64,000 bases of DNA. It comes from Auricularia sp. M13. Its lineage: Eukaryota > Basidiomycota > Agaricomycetes > Auriculariales > Auriculariaceae. The stretch is taken from the NCBI GenBank assembly GCA_037042915.1, contig CM073203.1, positions 496,001-560,000 of the forward strand. The letters are read 5' to 3'. This document shows positions 22,752-32,334 of this stretch, piece by piece. Every line of letters begins with the position of its first letter. Positions within the stretch are counted from its first letter, which is position 1. The notes beneath the pieces were generated by a model. That model was given only the letters and a program-made list of their open reading frames with translations. It did not search any database and had not been told where the DNA came from. The translations under genes were made by a program, and so were the position numbers.

Positions 22752-23582
22752 CTAGGAATCGGGTACCCAGAGAGGTTCTCCAATGTACCATTGCTCATCG
22801 TCATCCATATCGTAATCCTGAGAGCTCTCATCTAGGAAGACGTTGGGGTCTTTCCATTGTGCAGCCGCGGCGCGGAGTTGCTTCGCGCAGGTAATCCTCG
22901 CAGGCTGGCGATCCGCAGTCCAATGGGTCAGGAAACCCAGCCTGACAACCATACGCTGCAGGAGCGGGGCGGCTCTGAGGCGAGAGACTTCGCTGATGAA
23001 GATTGACGTGGTGGCGACGGCATGCGGCGCAAGGCAGATATGCGTCACCCGCGGCGGCAGCCAAAGAAGCGATGGTGTGATTCGAATGGGCGACAGAAAC
23101 GAAAGATAGCAGCGTGTGAGGTTGCGGACGGTACCCGTTGGGCGCTTTGCGGGCCCGAACAGTGACTCGGCGACGAAGGGCGGGTCGGAGCGCCAGCGCG
23201 TGGGGGCGAACGACGGATATGTAGCCAGAGCACGGAAGATTCTGCGGGGGCCGCGGAAATGCTGTACGTGAGCGAGGGCCTCCATATGCTCAGCGCTGGA
23301 AGCCCACGCGCGTTGCTGCGAGCCGACGGCAAGGTGAATGAATTGCAGGGTGTGCACGTGTCGAAGATACGGTAGGAGAGCCCGGTTCTCGACAAACGCG
23401 TCAGAGTTGCTGGGTGTGATGCGCAGGTTGTAATAAATGTGCGGTATCAGGCTGTCGCGAATAAACCGCGATAGCAGGAGAAGCGACATCGCCCACGGCA
23501 GTGAGTCCACGGACGAGCCTTTGACCGCCAGCTCCAGGATATGAAGAACGAGCTCTACCGGAAGGTCTGCAGCTCCAGACAT
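22752..23582 (-). CDS. F-box-like paralogue A of a tandem family
   Basis: Intronless, 276 residues. It begins LPVELVLHILELAVKGSS, an F-box-like helix pair (LP-E-V--ILE), and continues without recognisable repeats. Shared with the copies at 23896 and 26155 are LPWAMSLLLLSR, IYYNLRITPSNSDAF, QQRAWASSAEHMEAL, FRGPRRIF, THICLAPHAVAT and an acidic C-terminus (DYDMDDDEQWYIGEPLW). By eye, roughly half of the residues are the same in the three, so they are old tandem duplicates under constraint. F-box proteins act as substrate adaptors in SCF ubiquitin ligases, but only the first helix is clear here, so the role is inferred. No signal peptide or membrane segment. Confidence 0.8.
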   Translation of the reverse strand: MSGAADLPVELVLHILELAVKGSSVDSLPWAMSLLLLSRFIRDSLIPHIYYNLRITPSNSDAFVENRALLPYLRHVHTLQFIHLAVGSQQRAWASSAEHMEALAHVQHFRGPRRIFRALATYPSFAPTRWRSDPPFVAESLFGPAKRPTGTVRNLTRCYLSFLSPIRITPSLLWLPPRVTHICLAPHAVATTSIFISEVSRLRAAPLLQRMVVRLGFLTHWTADRQPARITCAKQLRAAAAQWKDPNVFLDESSQDYDMDDDEQWYIGEPLWVPDS

Positions 23583-23895
23583 GGACGCGACGAAGAAGAC
23601 GAAGGAGGAACGCCTTGAAACTCCGCGCTCTGCCGGCCGAGTGACGACTCGAAGACCACGTGTTCGAGCGGCAACGGCTCGATGACTTCGTCAACAGCCA
23701 CTAAAAACACCGGCCAGGGTTAGCAGTGCTATCTTCAGCCATTGCGATTATTGTGGCGATATTCAGAGCGATATACCAGCGGTACAGTACTAACTAATTC
23801 AACCCAGGAATATTGAAAACAACATCAGTCATGTGACACGCGGTAAGGCTCCAGGCAGGTCGATTGTTGAGACCCACTTGGTATACGGCATACCC

Positions 23896-24723
23896 CTACG
23901 AATCTGCGCGCCAAAGCTGTTCTCCGACGGACCATTGCTCGTCATCATCCAAGTCGTACTCCTCAGTGCTTTCGTCGAGATAAACGCGGGGATCTTTCCA
24001 TTTTACACTCGCGGCGCGGAGCAGCTTCGCACAAGTTGCCCGGGTCGCCCGTCCGTGCGCGGTCCTCATGAAGCCGAGCCTAATCACCAACCGTTCGAGC
24101 CGCGGTGCATCACGACCGTGAGCGACCTCGTTCAGGAAGAGCGACGGGTTCGCGACGACGTGCGGTACGATGCAGACGTGCGTTATCGCCGGCGGGGTGC
24201 GGAAGCCGGACGTTTTGACGCGCATGGGCGAGACGAACGCGACATGGAAGTGCGTAAGACGGCTCAAAACGCGCGGCGACTCTGGATCATGATGTCCCAA
24301 GATCGAATCGGTGACGAAAGGCGGATCTGAACGCCAGTGCGTTGGTAGGAAAGTCGCGTGTGCCGCCAGAGCCGCCATAATTTTTCGCGGACCGCGGAAA
24401 TGTGTAACGTGCGTCAGAGCTTTAATGTGCTCTGTGGCCGACGCCCATGCCCGTTGCTGCAATGGGTCCGATAGCTGCATGAATTGCAGTGTATGCACGT
24501 AACAGAGGTATCGCAGGGTGCCGGGGTTCGCGAGAAAGGCATCAGAGTTGTTGTGTGTGATGCGGAGGTTGTAGTACACGTGAGGCGCCAGCTGGTCGTG
24601 AATGGAGCGCGACAACACGAGAAGGGACATCGCCCACGGCAATGCATGGCGAGTTGATTGCCTGACAGCTAGCTCCAGGATATAGTGCACAAGCTCAATG
24701 GGAAGGTCCAAAGCATTGGGCAT
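23896..24723 (-). CDS. F-box-like paralogue B of a tandem family
   Basis: Intronless, 275 residues, starting at the ATG 24721-24723 (MPNALDLPIELVHYILELA); two further upstream codons would begin with GTG. It follows the pattern of paralogues A and C: LPWAMSLLVLSRSIH, VYYNLRITHNNSDAF, QQRAWASATEHIKAL, FRGPRKIM, THVCIVPHVVANPSLFLNE, RATCAKLLRAASVKWKDPR and the acidic C-terminus DLDDDEQWSVGEQLW. It is closer to C than to A in the last third. About 130 bp separate its start from the divergent F-box gene at 24855, so the two probably share a promoter region. Confidence 0.8.
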   Translation of the reverse strand: MPNALDLPIELVHYILELAVRQSTRHALPWAMSLLVLSRSIHDQLAPHVYYNLRITHNNSDAFLANPGTLRYLCYVHTLQFMQLSDPLQQRAWASATEHIKALTHVTHFRGPRKIMAALAAHATFLPTHWRSDPPFVTDSILGHHDPESPRVLSRLTHFHVAFVSPMRVKTSGFRTPPAITHVCIVPHVVANPSLFLNEVAHGRDAPRLERLVIRLGFMRTAHGRATRATCAKLLRAASVKWKDPRVYLDESTEEYDLDDDEQWSVGEQLWRADS

Positions 24724-24854
24724 GGCCACAGTCGCGCAGAGACGTTGAATGACAGTAGCGTGAGTGGTCTGAGGAACGACTTGGGACTCCGCGCTTTGCC
24801 CTTGTCATTCTCCTGCTAGCTCCGGCACTACCCGCCTGCTACATTCCGCGTGCC

Positions 24855-25934
24855 ATGAATAATCTGCCAGCGGAGCTCAAGGTCGCTGTCGCCATCTATC
24901 TGGCCGTATGCCAGCGTCGGTCGCTCATTGCGCTTAGCATGGTCAACCGCACGTGGCGCAATACTGTGCTTCACCTCGTGTTCGACCGCGTCCGTTGGGA
25001 CACTTCGCAATTAGCCATGGAGCCTGCTGCTCTCGGGATATTCCTGGCCAGGGCAGGGCATAGAATCAAGTTTTTGCGCTTGACCATACGCTTTAGGGAC
25101 GAAGCGGAACCCGAACACGACGAGATGGCGGCTCTGCTTTCGATGGCATTATCCCAAGCACCCGCCCTGTCATATCTTGATCTCTGCGCTGTGTCTTCTG
25201 GGCGCGCGACGCATGAAGGAGCAGGCGGAATCACCACTCATTACGGGTCAGCATCGCGGGCGATTGAACGGCTCTTGAATCTGCGCGAGATCACCTACAC
25301 AGAATACTGTCGTCGCTACGGCACCCCGTTTCTGCTCCTCTTCCTGGATGCCTGCCCCACGCAGCTCGAGCGGCTCACGCTGCGCGCACCGATGTTGTGC
25401 AAAAAACTCGACGCGGCGTTGTTCCGCCGCACCTTTCCGGCGGTGCGCGCCCTCGAGCTGCACGACAACGCCGAGATGGATAGCCCTGCCGACGTCTTCC
25501 CCGCCGTGGAAGACCTGACCATCCGGAGCGAACACGGCGCGTTCACCGAATTCCCGACCAATCTGTGTCACGCCTTCGCGCAGACGCTCACGACGCTGCG
25601 GCTCGACGGTGTTGGATGCACCAATGCCACGCCTATGCTCTCTTTACCGGGTTTGCACAGCCTCTATGTCGACCAGGCCGTCCCTGCTGTCATCCCGCTG
25701 TTCGCGCGTACGCCTGTGGTAGAAATCGAGGTGCTGAACGCGGCATATCCGCACGTCGGCGTTCTCTTGAACGCGTTACGCGGAGCCGCGCTGCCTTTTG
25801 CGCGCCTGGAGAGGGTCGCGCTGTACCCGCGCCCAGGTCGTAGAGCGGAGCGATTATTAGAGGCACAGGGTCTGGGCGAGTTGAACGAGATATGCGATAC
25901 TCGAGGTATAGAATTGGATATTGTGGTAGGATGA
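24855..25934 (+). CDS. F-box protein
   Basis: Intronless, 359 residues. The N-terminus (NNLPAELKVAVAIYLA-CQRRSLIALSMVNRTW) is a normal F-box, the Skp1-binding module of SCF ubiquitin ligases. The rest shows irregular leucine-rich stretches (LERLTLRAPML, VRALELHDNAEM, TTLRLDGVG, LHSLYVDQ) typical of the diverged LRR substrate-binding part of Agaricomycete F-box proteins. It is not a close relative of the three minus-strand paralogues around it, though all share an LP-EL start. The target protein cannot be predicted. Confidence 0.85.
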   Translation: MNNLPAELKVAVAIYLAVCQRRSLIALSMVNRTWRNTVLHLVFDRVRWDTSQLAMEPAALGIFLARAGHRIKFLRLTIRFRDEAEPEHDEMAALLSMALSQAPALSYLDLCAVSSGRATHEGAGGITTHYGSASRAIERLLNLREITYTEYCRRYGTPFLLLFLDACPTQLERLTLRAPMLCKKLDAALFRRTFPAVRALELHDNAEMDSPADVFPAVEDLTIRSEHGAFTEFPTNLCHAFAQTLTTLRLDGVGCTNATPMLSLPGLHSLYVDQAVPAVIPLFARTPVVEIEVLNAAYPHVGVLLNALRGAALPFARLERVALYPRPGRRAERLLEAQGLGELNEICDTRGIELDIVVG

Positions 25935-26154
25935 TAATCGAGGGGCACGATGTCGCAGAATCAAACGTGAAGGATGGTGGGTGTCTCTCTTGGAGAAAGA
26001 TGTTATATTAATGATACACAATGTGATCTAAGCAACTGATTATACATACATAAGGTTCTCTATGAGCGCAGAATTTCGGTCTTATGATCGCTTTTACGGT
26101 AGCTGGCCCAAGACACTTCTAACTGGCGCGGTCAAATGAGGACGAGACACTCAT

Positions 26155-26985
26155 CTATGAACCTGGCCGCCAAAGCTGTTCGCCGACGAACCATTGCTCT
26201 TCATCGTCCAGGTCATACTCCTGCGTGCTTTCGTCGAGGAACACGTGGGGGTCTTGCCACTTTGCGGCCGCAGCGCGAATGAGCTTCGCACAAGTTGCCT
26301 TCGTAGCTTTCCCCTGAGCAGTCTGCATAAATCCCAACCTAACCACGAGACGCTGAATAAGTGGTGCAGTCCGGAGGTGCGCGACCTCGTTCAAGAAGAG
26401 TCCTGGGGTCGAGATGGCATGCGGCACGAGGCAGACGTGCGTGAGAGATGGCGGGTTGTTCATGGTCGACGCAATGAGGCGTAAGGGAGAGATGAAGGCG
26501 ACGTGAGCGTGCGAGAGACGGCTGATGGTGCGAGGCGCGTCATCCGTCCGAGGTGCGTAGAGCTGCTCGGCGAGTATTGGCGGATCAGATCGCCAGTGCG
26601 TAGGGAGAAAGTCAGCATGCTTCGCCAGAGCCGCAAATATTCTTCGTGGACCGCGGAAGCGTTTGACCACCGGCGCGAGAGCTGCTATGTGCTCTGTGGC
26701 CTCTGCCCATGCTCGTTGCTGCGAGCTATCAGTTAGGTGGAAGAATTGTAGTGTATGCACGTGTCGTAGGTATCGGACGGTGCGAGGGTCCGCAAGAAAG
26801 CTATCCGAGTTGTTGCGCGTGATGCGCAAGTTGCGGTACACGTGAGGTGCCAACAGGGAATGAAACGATCGTGAAAGCGAGAGCAGGGACATGGCCCATG
26901 CCAAGGAGCCCGAAGTCGACTGCTCAACGGCGAGCTCAATAATATGGCGGACGAGCTCAGCAGGAAGGTCGTTTGCTTTCGACAT
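26155..26985 (-). CDS. F-box-like paralogue C of a tandem family
   Basis: Intronless, 276 residues from the ATG at 26983-26985 (MSKANDLPAELVRHIIELA). The longer open frame upstream (to 27093) overlaps the start of MRD1 and is not used. It shares with A and B LAWAMSLLSLSRSFH, VYRNLRITRNNSDSF, QQRAWAEATEHIAAL, FRGPRRIFAAL, PTHWRSDPP, THVCLVPHAIST, TCAKLIRAAAAKWQDPH and the end DLDDEEQWFVGEQLW. Only ~105 bp separate its start from the divergent MRD1 start, implying a shared promoter. Confidence 0.8.
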   Translation of the reverse strand: MSKANDLPAELVRHIIELAVEQSTSGSLAWAMSLLSLSRSFHSLLAPHVYRNLRITRNNSDSFLADPRTVRYLRHVHTLQFFHLTDSSQQRAWAEATEHIAALAPVVKRFRGPRRIFAALAKHADFLPTHWRSDPPILAEQLYAPRTDDAPRTISRLSHAHVAFISPLRLIASTMNNPPSLTHVCLVPHAISTPGLFLNEVAHLRTAPLIQRLVVRLGFMQTAQGKATKATCAKLIRAAAAKWQDPHVFLDESTQEYDLDDEEQWFVGEQLWRPGS

Positions 26986-27091
26986 GGAACGAGAAAGAAC
27001 GCCGGGAAACGACTCGAGACTCCGCCCACCGTGACAGCGCGGAAGTAGCGGGATTTCCCGTCGGAAGCAACCAGTTTTCTCTTCCTGCGCC

Positions 27092-30000
27092 ATGTACGTC
27101 GTTTCAGAGAACGTTGTCCCAGGCAGTCGCTAACGTTTATACAACTTTTTGGTAGGACAGGTCGCGACTCATTGTCAAGAATCTACCCTCGTATCTCACC
27201 GAGTCTCGTCTTCGCGAGCATTTCGCTGCCAAAGGGCTCGTAACGGATGCCAAGGTCCTCTACAACAAGGACGGCTCGTCGCGGCGCTTTGGCTTCATTG
27301 GATTCAAGACCGAAGATGAAGCTCGCAAAGCTCAACAATATTTTGATAATACCTACGTAGGGACGAGCAAAATTTCTGTCCAAGTCGTTCAGGTTCGTTT
27401 CACGCGTTTCTTACTACCGCACGGATGGATTGAACATCTCATTAGGGTACCAAAGATGCTCCTCCTCCCAGGCCGCATAAGCGTCCCCGGCTCGAGGGCC
27501 CTGTAGACGAACCCGCTCCTGTCGCACCTGCAAAATCCAAAGCTGGCAAGAACGCCGTCCCGAATAAATCGGATAAGAAGAGCGCTCAATTAGACGAGTT
27601 CCTCAAAGTCATGAAGTCGGCCAAGAAGGGTGCTGTTTGGAGCAACGGCGACGACCTGTCTGTACCTGTGCCTCCGCCGCAACCCGATATGATGGACATC
27701 GAGGAAGCCGATGCTCCAGTCGTTCAAGAGGAGGTTCCTGAAGGCGTCTCGGATATTGAATGGATGCGACGGCGAATGAAGAATGCGCTTCTGGACGATG
27801 AGGACAAGGCCTACGAGCAGTCTGACGACGAACAGGAAGTGAAAGCAAAGGCCAAGCCTAAGGCGGTATGTTCTGGTTCTACGTATATTCCCCCCCAGCT
27901 AAATGATCAATTTCAGGTTGAAGAAACGCAGCCGGTGCAAGAAGACGAAGCGGAAGGATCAAGCTCAAGACTCTTCGTCCGCAACCTTGCTTTCTCTTGC
28001 ACCGAGTCCGACCTCCAGGCGCACTTCAGTTCATTTGGCACACTCAGTCAGGTGCATCAACGTCCCTTTACTTTTTGCCCTCACGCTCCCTTCCCTCTCC
28101 CCTCTTTATGATGACAAGTATATAGGGACAGCAGAGTCTTCGGACAATGTTGAATACCCTGGGAAAGATAGTAGAAAATCTCTGATTCATTCGTCCCTCT
28201 TTATCTGCCTCTTGTTGCCTTCACATTCACTGACGCACGTCTTTCAGGTCCACATTCCGCTTGACCCATCAAGCAAGACTTCGAAAGGCCTGGCCTTCGT
28301 CACATACGCAACCGCCGATGAAGCCACGGCAGCGCGCGAAGCGCTCGACGGGACATCGTTCCAGGGACGGCTGCTGCACATACTCCCGGCCATCGAGCGA
28401 CGCAAGCCGACTGTCGTCGACCCGAAGGCGCAGTCACTGAAGCAGCAACGCGAAGCGGCCAAGAAGGCCAACGCTGGCCGTGAATTCAATTGGGCCATGC
28501 TGTATATGAACGTTTGTCATACCTGCACACTTTCTTTTGTATTTGTGCTGACATGATACGGCGGTACAGGCGGACGCTGTGGCGAGCAGTATCGCGGACA
28601 GGATGAAAGTACCGAAGAGCGACATTCTCAATCCAGACACGGATGGCGCCTCCAGCACGAGTGCGGCGGTCAATCTTGCGCTCGCGGAGACGCATGTTAT
28701 CGCCGAGACGAAGAAGTTCTTTGAGGAGGTGTGTTGTCGATTCCGTGCTCTCACCCCGGCCATCCTCCTCTTTATGATGACAAAGTATAGGGACAACAGA
28801 GTCTTAAGGACGATGTTGATAATCCTGGGAAAGATAGTAGATTATAGATATCTGATTCCACGCTCTTCATTTCCCTCTCTCGTCGCTGCTTTGCGCATTG
28901 CTAACGCCTTATACCTACCAGCACGGTGTTGTTTTGGAATCTTTCGCATCTGGCCGCGCGCATCGCTCCAGCACAATTATCCTCGTCAAGAACATCCCTT
29001 ACGGCACCTCGTCAACTCAGCTTGAGGAGCTCTTCTCGCCTCATGGCACGATTGTGCGACTGCTCATACCTCCTGCCGGCACGATCGCCGTCGTGGAGTT
29101 TGCGCATCCAGACGAAGCACGTAGCGCGTTCAAAGGCGTCGCGTACAAGCGGCTGGGAAGCTCAGTCATCTATCTCGAGTGGGCGCCCGAAGGCATGTTC
29201 AAGGAGGGTGCGCCGACGGGCGCTGCGAAGGCCGGAGCTGTCGTGCGCGTGCCGGACAAGGACGAGATATTGCCCGGCGCCGCCGCTGCCGATAGTGCGG
29301 GCGATATTAAGGCTGGCGCGACGTTGTTCGTCAAGAACTTGGCGTTCAGCACGACGAGCGATGGGCTGCGCACGGTCGTTGCGCGTATGCCGGGCTTCGT
29401 GTTTGCGCGCGTGCAGATGAAGCCCGACCCCAAGCGGCCTGGAGAAATGCTCAGCATGGGGTGCGTCCTTTACTTATCCATGTCAGTCTGTGCACCATTC
29501 TTATGCAGTACTTAGCTATGGCTTCGTGGGCTTCGCGACGCCGGAGGACGCAAGGAGCGCTTTGGCTGGTCTGGAAGGCTATGTGCTCGACGGCCACGAG
29601 CTGCGCGTCAAATTTGCCGGCCGCGGACGCGAGGAGGAGCAGGAGAGCAGAGACAGCGCAATCATTGGCAACAAGAAGTCTGCGAAGATGATCGTCAAGA
29701 ACGTGCCCTTCGAGGCATCGCGTAAAGACTTGCGCGAGCTGTTTGGGTTCGTGTCTATTCATGCGCGATGTCTTGTACAAAGCTAATCGACAACATAGTG
29801 CGCATGGACACCTCAAATCCGTACGGCTGCCCAAGAAGTTTAACTCTCGCTCGCGCGGTTTCGCGTTCTTGGAGTTCGTTTCGAGACAGGAGGCAGAACA
29901 TGCATTTGCGACGCTGCGGCACACACATTTGTTGGGCAGACATCTGGTGCTCGAGTGGGCGAGCGAAGACGGCAATGCCGAGGAGAAGGTTGAGGAGCTT

Positions 30001-30102
30001 AGGAAGAAGGTGGGACGGGAGCGCGGTGATGGCGGCGAGCTTCCTGGGAAGAAGAGGAAGGTCGCCATGATCGAGGACGACGATGCGGAAGCGGAGGAGT
30101 GA
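27092..30102 (+). CDS. MRD1: MRD1, multiple RNA-binding domain protein of the small-subunit processome
   Basis: Nucleolar protein with five RNA-recognition motifs that binds pre-rRNA and U3 snoRNA regions and is needed for early 18S rRNA cleavages. The first exon supplies only AT (27092-27093). Intron 27094-27160 separates it from G TCG CGA..., giving MSRLIVKNLPSYLTESRL, the conserved Mrd1 start. RRM1 shows FGFIGF; RRM2 LFVRNLAFSCTESDL and GLAFVTY; RRM3 IILVKNIPYGTSS and AVVEFAH; RRM4 LFVKNLAFSTTSDGL and YGFVGFA; RRM5 MIVKNVPFEASRKDL and RGFAFLEF. The end is a KKRKVAMIEDDDAEAEE tail. Most introns are 45-70 nt, but two (28052-28247 and 28729-28921) are ~195 nt and share a homologous block. Reading is otherwise uninterrupted. 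Confidence 0.93.
28100..28190 (+). repeat. Introner-like block, copy A (in an MRD1 intron)
   Basis: This block lies in the 196-nt intron 28052-28247. It runs from CCTCTTTATGATGACAAG to ATCTCTGATTC and aligns with 28764-28858, the intron between RRM2 and RRM3 coding parts. By eye ~85% of positions match, with small indels near the end. Both introns are about four times longer than the others of this gene, and the extra length is this block. Confidence 0.75.
28764..28858 (+). repeat. Introner-like block, copy B (in an MRD1 intron)
   Basis: This is the second copy of the block at 28100-28190, in intron 28729-28921 (193 nt). Shared anchors are TTTATGATGACAA, TATAGGGACA, CAGAGTCTT, CCTGGGAAAGATAGTAGA and TCTGATTC. 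It sits at a similar offset from the 5' splice site as copy A. No other copy was noticed in this window. Confidence 0.75.
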
Positions 30103-30678
30103 TGACGGTGTGTTTGTATGTTCAGTGTCCTCGAGCTTCGTGTCGCGCTGGCTCTTTTTGTAATAGATCTCCTGGATGGATGGTGCCTTGCTATTATTGC
30201 TGCCTGTCGATGCTTATGCTGTGGCCAAGGACTGCGAAAGATCTCGTACCCTTTTTCAACGCGTGGGATGCCGGTGTCAGCGAAGCTGCAGGTGAATGCA
30301 AGTTTACCTGATTGGGCCATGTCGGTTCCCACCGAGGTTGTCGAACCCTGGCTCATTATCGTGCAGCGCGCTCCTCGACTCTGCGCTCCGTCTCAGCGTT
30401 ACTTGGTGCATAAAAAGCTTCCCAGTGCTTCGACGTGCGCATGGAGTGCGCAGAACCAAAACCAAACGAACTTCCGCGCGGGGACCAAGACGCGTGAACC
30501 CGCCGTCAAACTGTGCAAATAACCTCAGCTCGGCAAACGGGCCTGTCAAACCAAGCTCAGGCGCACATATAATTTAAAGAGCACTTCCAACACGCATCCA
30601 TCTCCGCACCCCGACGCGCCTTGCTCTTTCGCTTCCACCATCCCCCATCCCATCGCTCGCTCGCTAACTACCTAACCT
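30103..30678. other. Intergenic upstream of a secreted-protein gene
   Basis: Contains the MRD1 3' region and the promoter of the 30679 gene. A TATA-like ATATAATTTAAA is at 30567-30578, about 100 nt before that ATG, followed by a C/T-rich tract. The open frames here are chance. Confidence 0.5.
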
Positions 30679-31232
30679 ATGTACGCGCTTATTCTTGTCT
30701 TCGCCACCCTTCTGGCCGCTATGTGCGGCGTGCGCTCTGCGCCCTCCGGCGCGCCGACCTGCGCATACCAATGCCCGCCCGTGGACGCGTACGCGTACTC
30801 TGTCGGCGTCCATTATACCAGTGCGTCTCCCCTATCCCAGCATGCTCGCAACTCACGTATTTTATGAAGCGAACGGTGCGATATTCTGCAGCTATCCAGA
30901 TAGCATCGGCGCGGACCCCATGGCCTATTACTGTCTCTACGACGAGGTACGCGTCACCTCCCAGTCCTCACGCCCTCTCTCTCAACGCAGCACACATCAC
31001 ACATCGCTGACGCTTACCGCAGCTGACTGGCGTGCTCATCGACGACGAGGACGAGGGGTCGTGCATCTCGAACGCGCCGCAGATCTGCGCGCGCAAGAGG
31101 CGCTTCAACATCGTCGACTTCATCCGCCGCCGCAAGGCCGCCCCCGAGCCGCAGGCGCCCAGTGCGTCCGTGCCCGACATGATGAAGAAGCGCTCGGCGT
31201 CGTACAAGAAGCGCGCGGCCAACGTCGCGTGA
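30679..31232 (+). CDS. Small secreted six-cysteine protein with dibasic-flanked peptide (family member 2)
   Basis: Three exons (introns 30821-30869 and 30947-31022), 142 residues. The signal peptide MYALILVFATLLAAMCGVRS precedes APSGAPTCAYQCPP. Six cysteines match the protein at 8012-8554 in order (PTC, YQC, IFC, YYC, GSC, QIC), as do FCSYP and the basic block ARKRRFNIVDFIRRRK. The C-terminal ~35 residues are Ala/Pro/Lys-rich and differ. A GT-AG intron (31229-31279) just before the stop would give an alternative end at 31307, changing only the last few residues. Intron positions are not the same in the two genes, so the duplication is not recent. Inferred to be secreted and possibly cut at RKRR; function unknown. 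Confidence 0.82.
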
Positions 31233-31307
31233 GTCTTCGCTCGCGTCCCTCTCCGTCACAATTCTGAGCAGCCCTGTAGTGCCGTCGCTGCTGTCGCGGC
31301 AGCCTGA

Positions 31308-32334
31308 GCAACTCGCAGGGCGCGTCACGCTGCCTGCACGTGCGGCGCTCGCAACGTTGCGTTCTTGCCGCTGCGGACTCGAACACTCCTCTGATCCTAT
31401 CTAAATATCTATGCCCATCCATATGCTGCTCACGCTCCTTTTGTATGCCGCTCCTTATATGCCGTTGCTTCAACTTGCTGCGAATTGCCAGCTTGATTGT
31501 CCATCTAGATTTCGACCGATGCTTCCAGTAAGCTTTCGTCGCGATTTGACAAAGTTGGACCGACAGTGGTCGGTCCTGGTGAAGTCAAGCAAGCTTCAAG
31601 CGTTATTGAGCTTTCAGAAGCTGTCACTTTTACTCATTACATATGTAGAATTCATTCTGAGGTCCCTCCCAACACTTGAAGTTGGAAGTCCTCAACCTCA
31701 GCACGACAGCTTTACGCGCAGAAAATGAGATAGGAAAAGAGAGGTTGCAGTCTTCGTCGTCGCTGTGCATCTGCAGACGTTCTCAAGGACAGCGATGGCC
31801 ACTGCGACGCCCGGGAGCAAATCAGACGGCAGCCCGAAATCCCCCGCACATGATCCCGATACGTCCCGCGTGAATCGCGCGCTCGTTATTCGAGGTCACG
31901 GTCGGGGCCTGGCCGACCCGTCGCGGCCCTCCGCGCCGCAGTATCGCACCAGAGACCCCGTTGCGGAGTGCCAGAACGTCCGAGCCACCCGTCTCCAGAC
32001 CCAAACTGCAGGCCTTGTACAAGTGCTGGCTCATTCCGCGATCGCCAGTGGCTGTGCTATACTGGGGGCTCGTGCGAATCACGCGGGCCCCTATCGTCAT
32101 AAGGACAAGCGCAAAGTCGAGTTATCACATGCGGCCCTCCGACGCCGCTCCCGACTCTCAGCCTGAGCCCGCGCCTTTATTAGCGGCGCGCCGTGCCTCG
32201 AGCGGCAGATTCTCTCCTGTCCGCCCGCACACCCTAGCCCGCCTCCTCCCCGACCGCAACACTGTCCGCCACCAGGTGAGACACCAATATGAATGAGACC
32301 CAAGACTCAGGCAGTCTCCCGTAGATAGCACGCC
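31308..32334. other. Intergenic, no gene seen
   Basis: One kilobase between the secreted-protein gene and the carrier gene. Open frames at 31765-32166 (plus) and 31822-32445 (minus) are uninterrupted but lack any motif or sensible composition. Confidence 0.5.
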
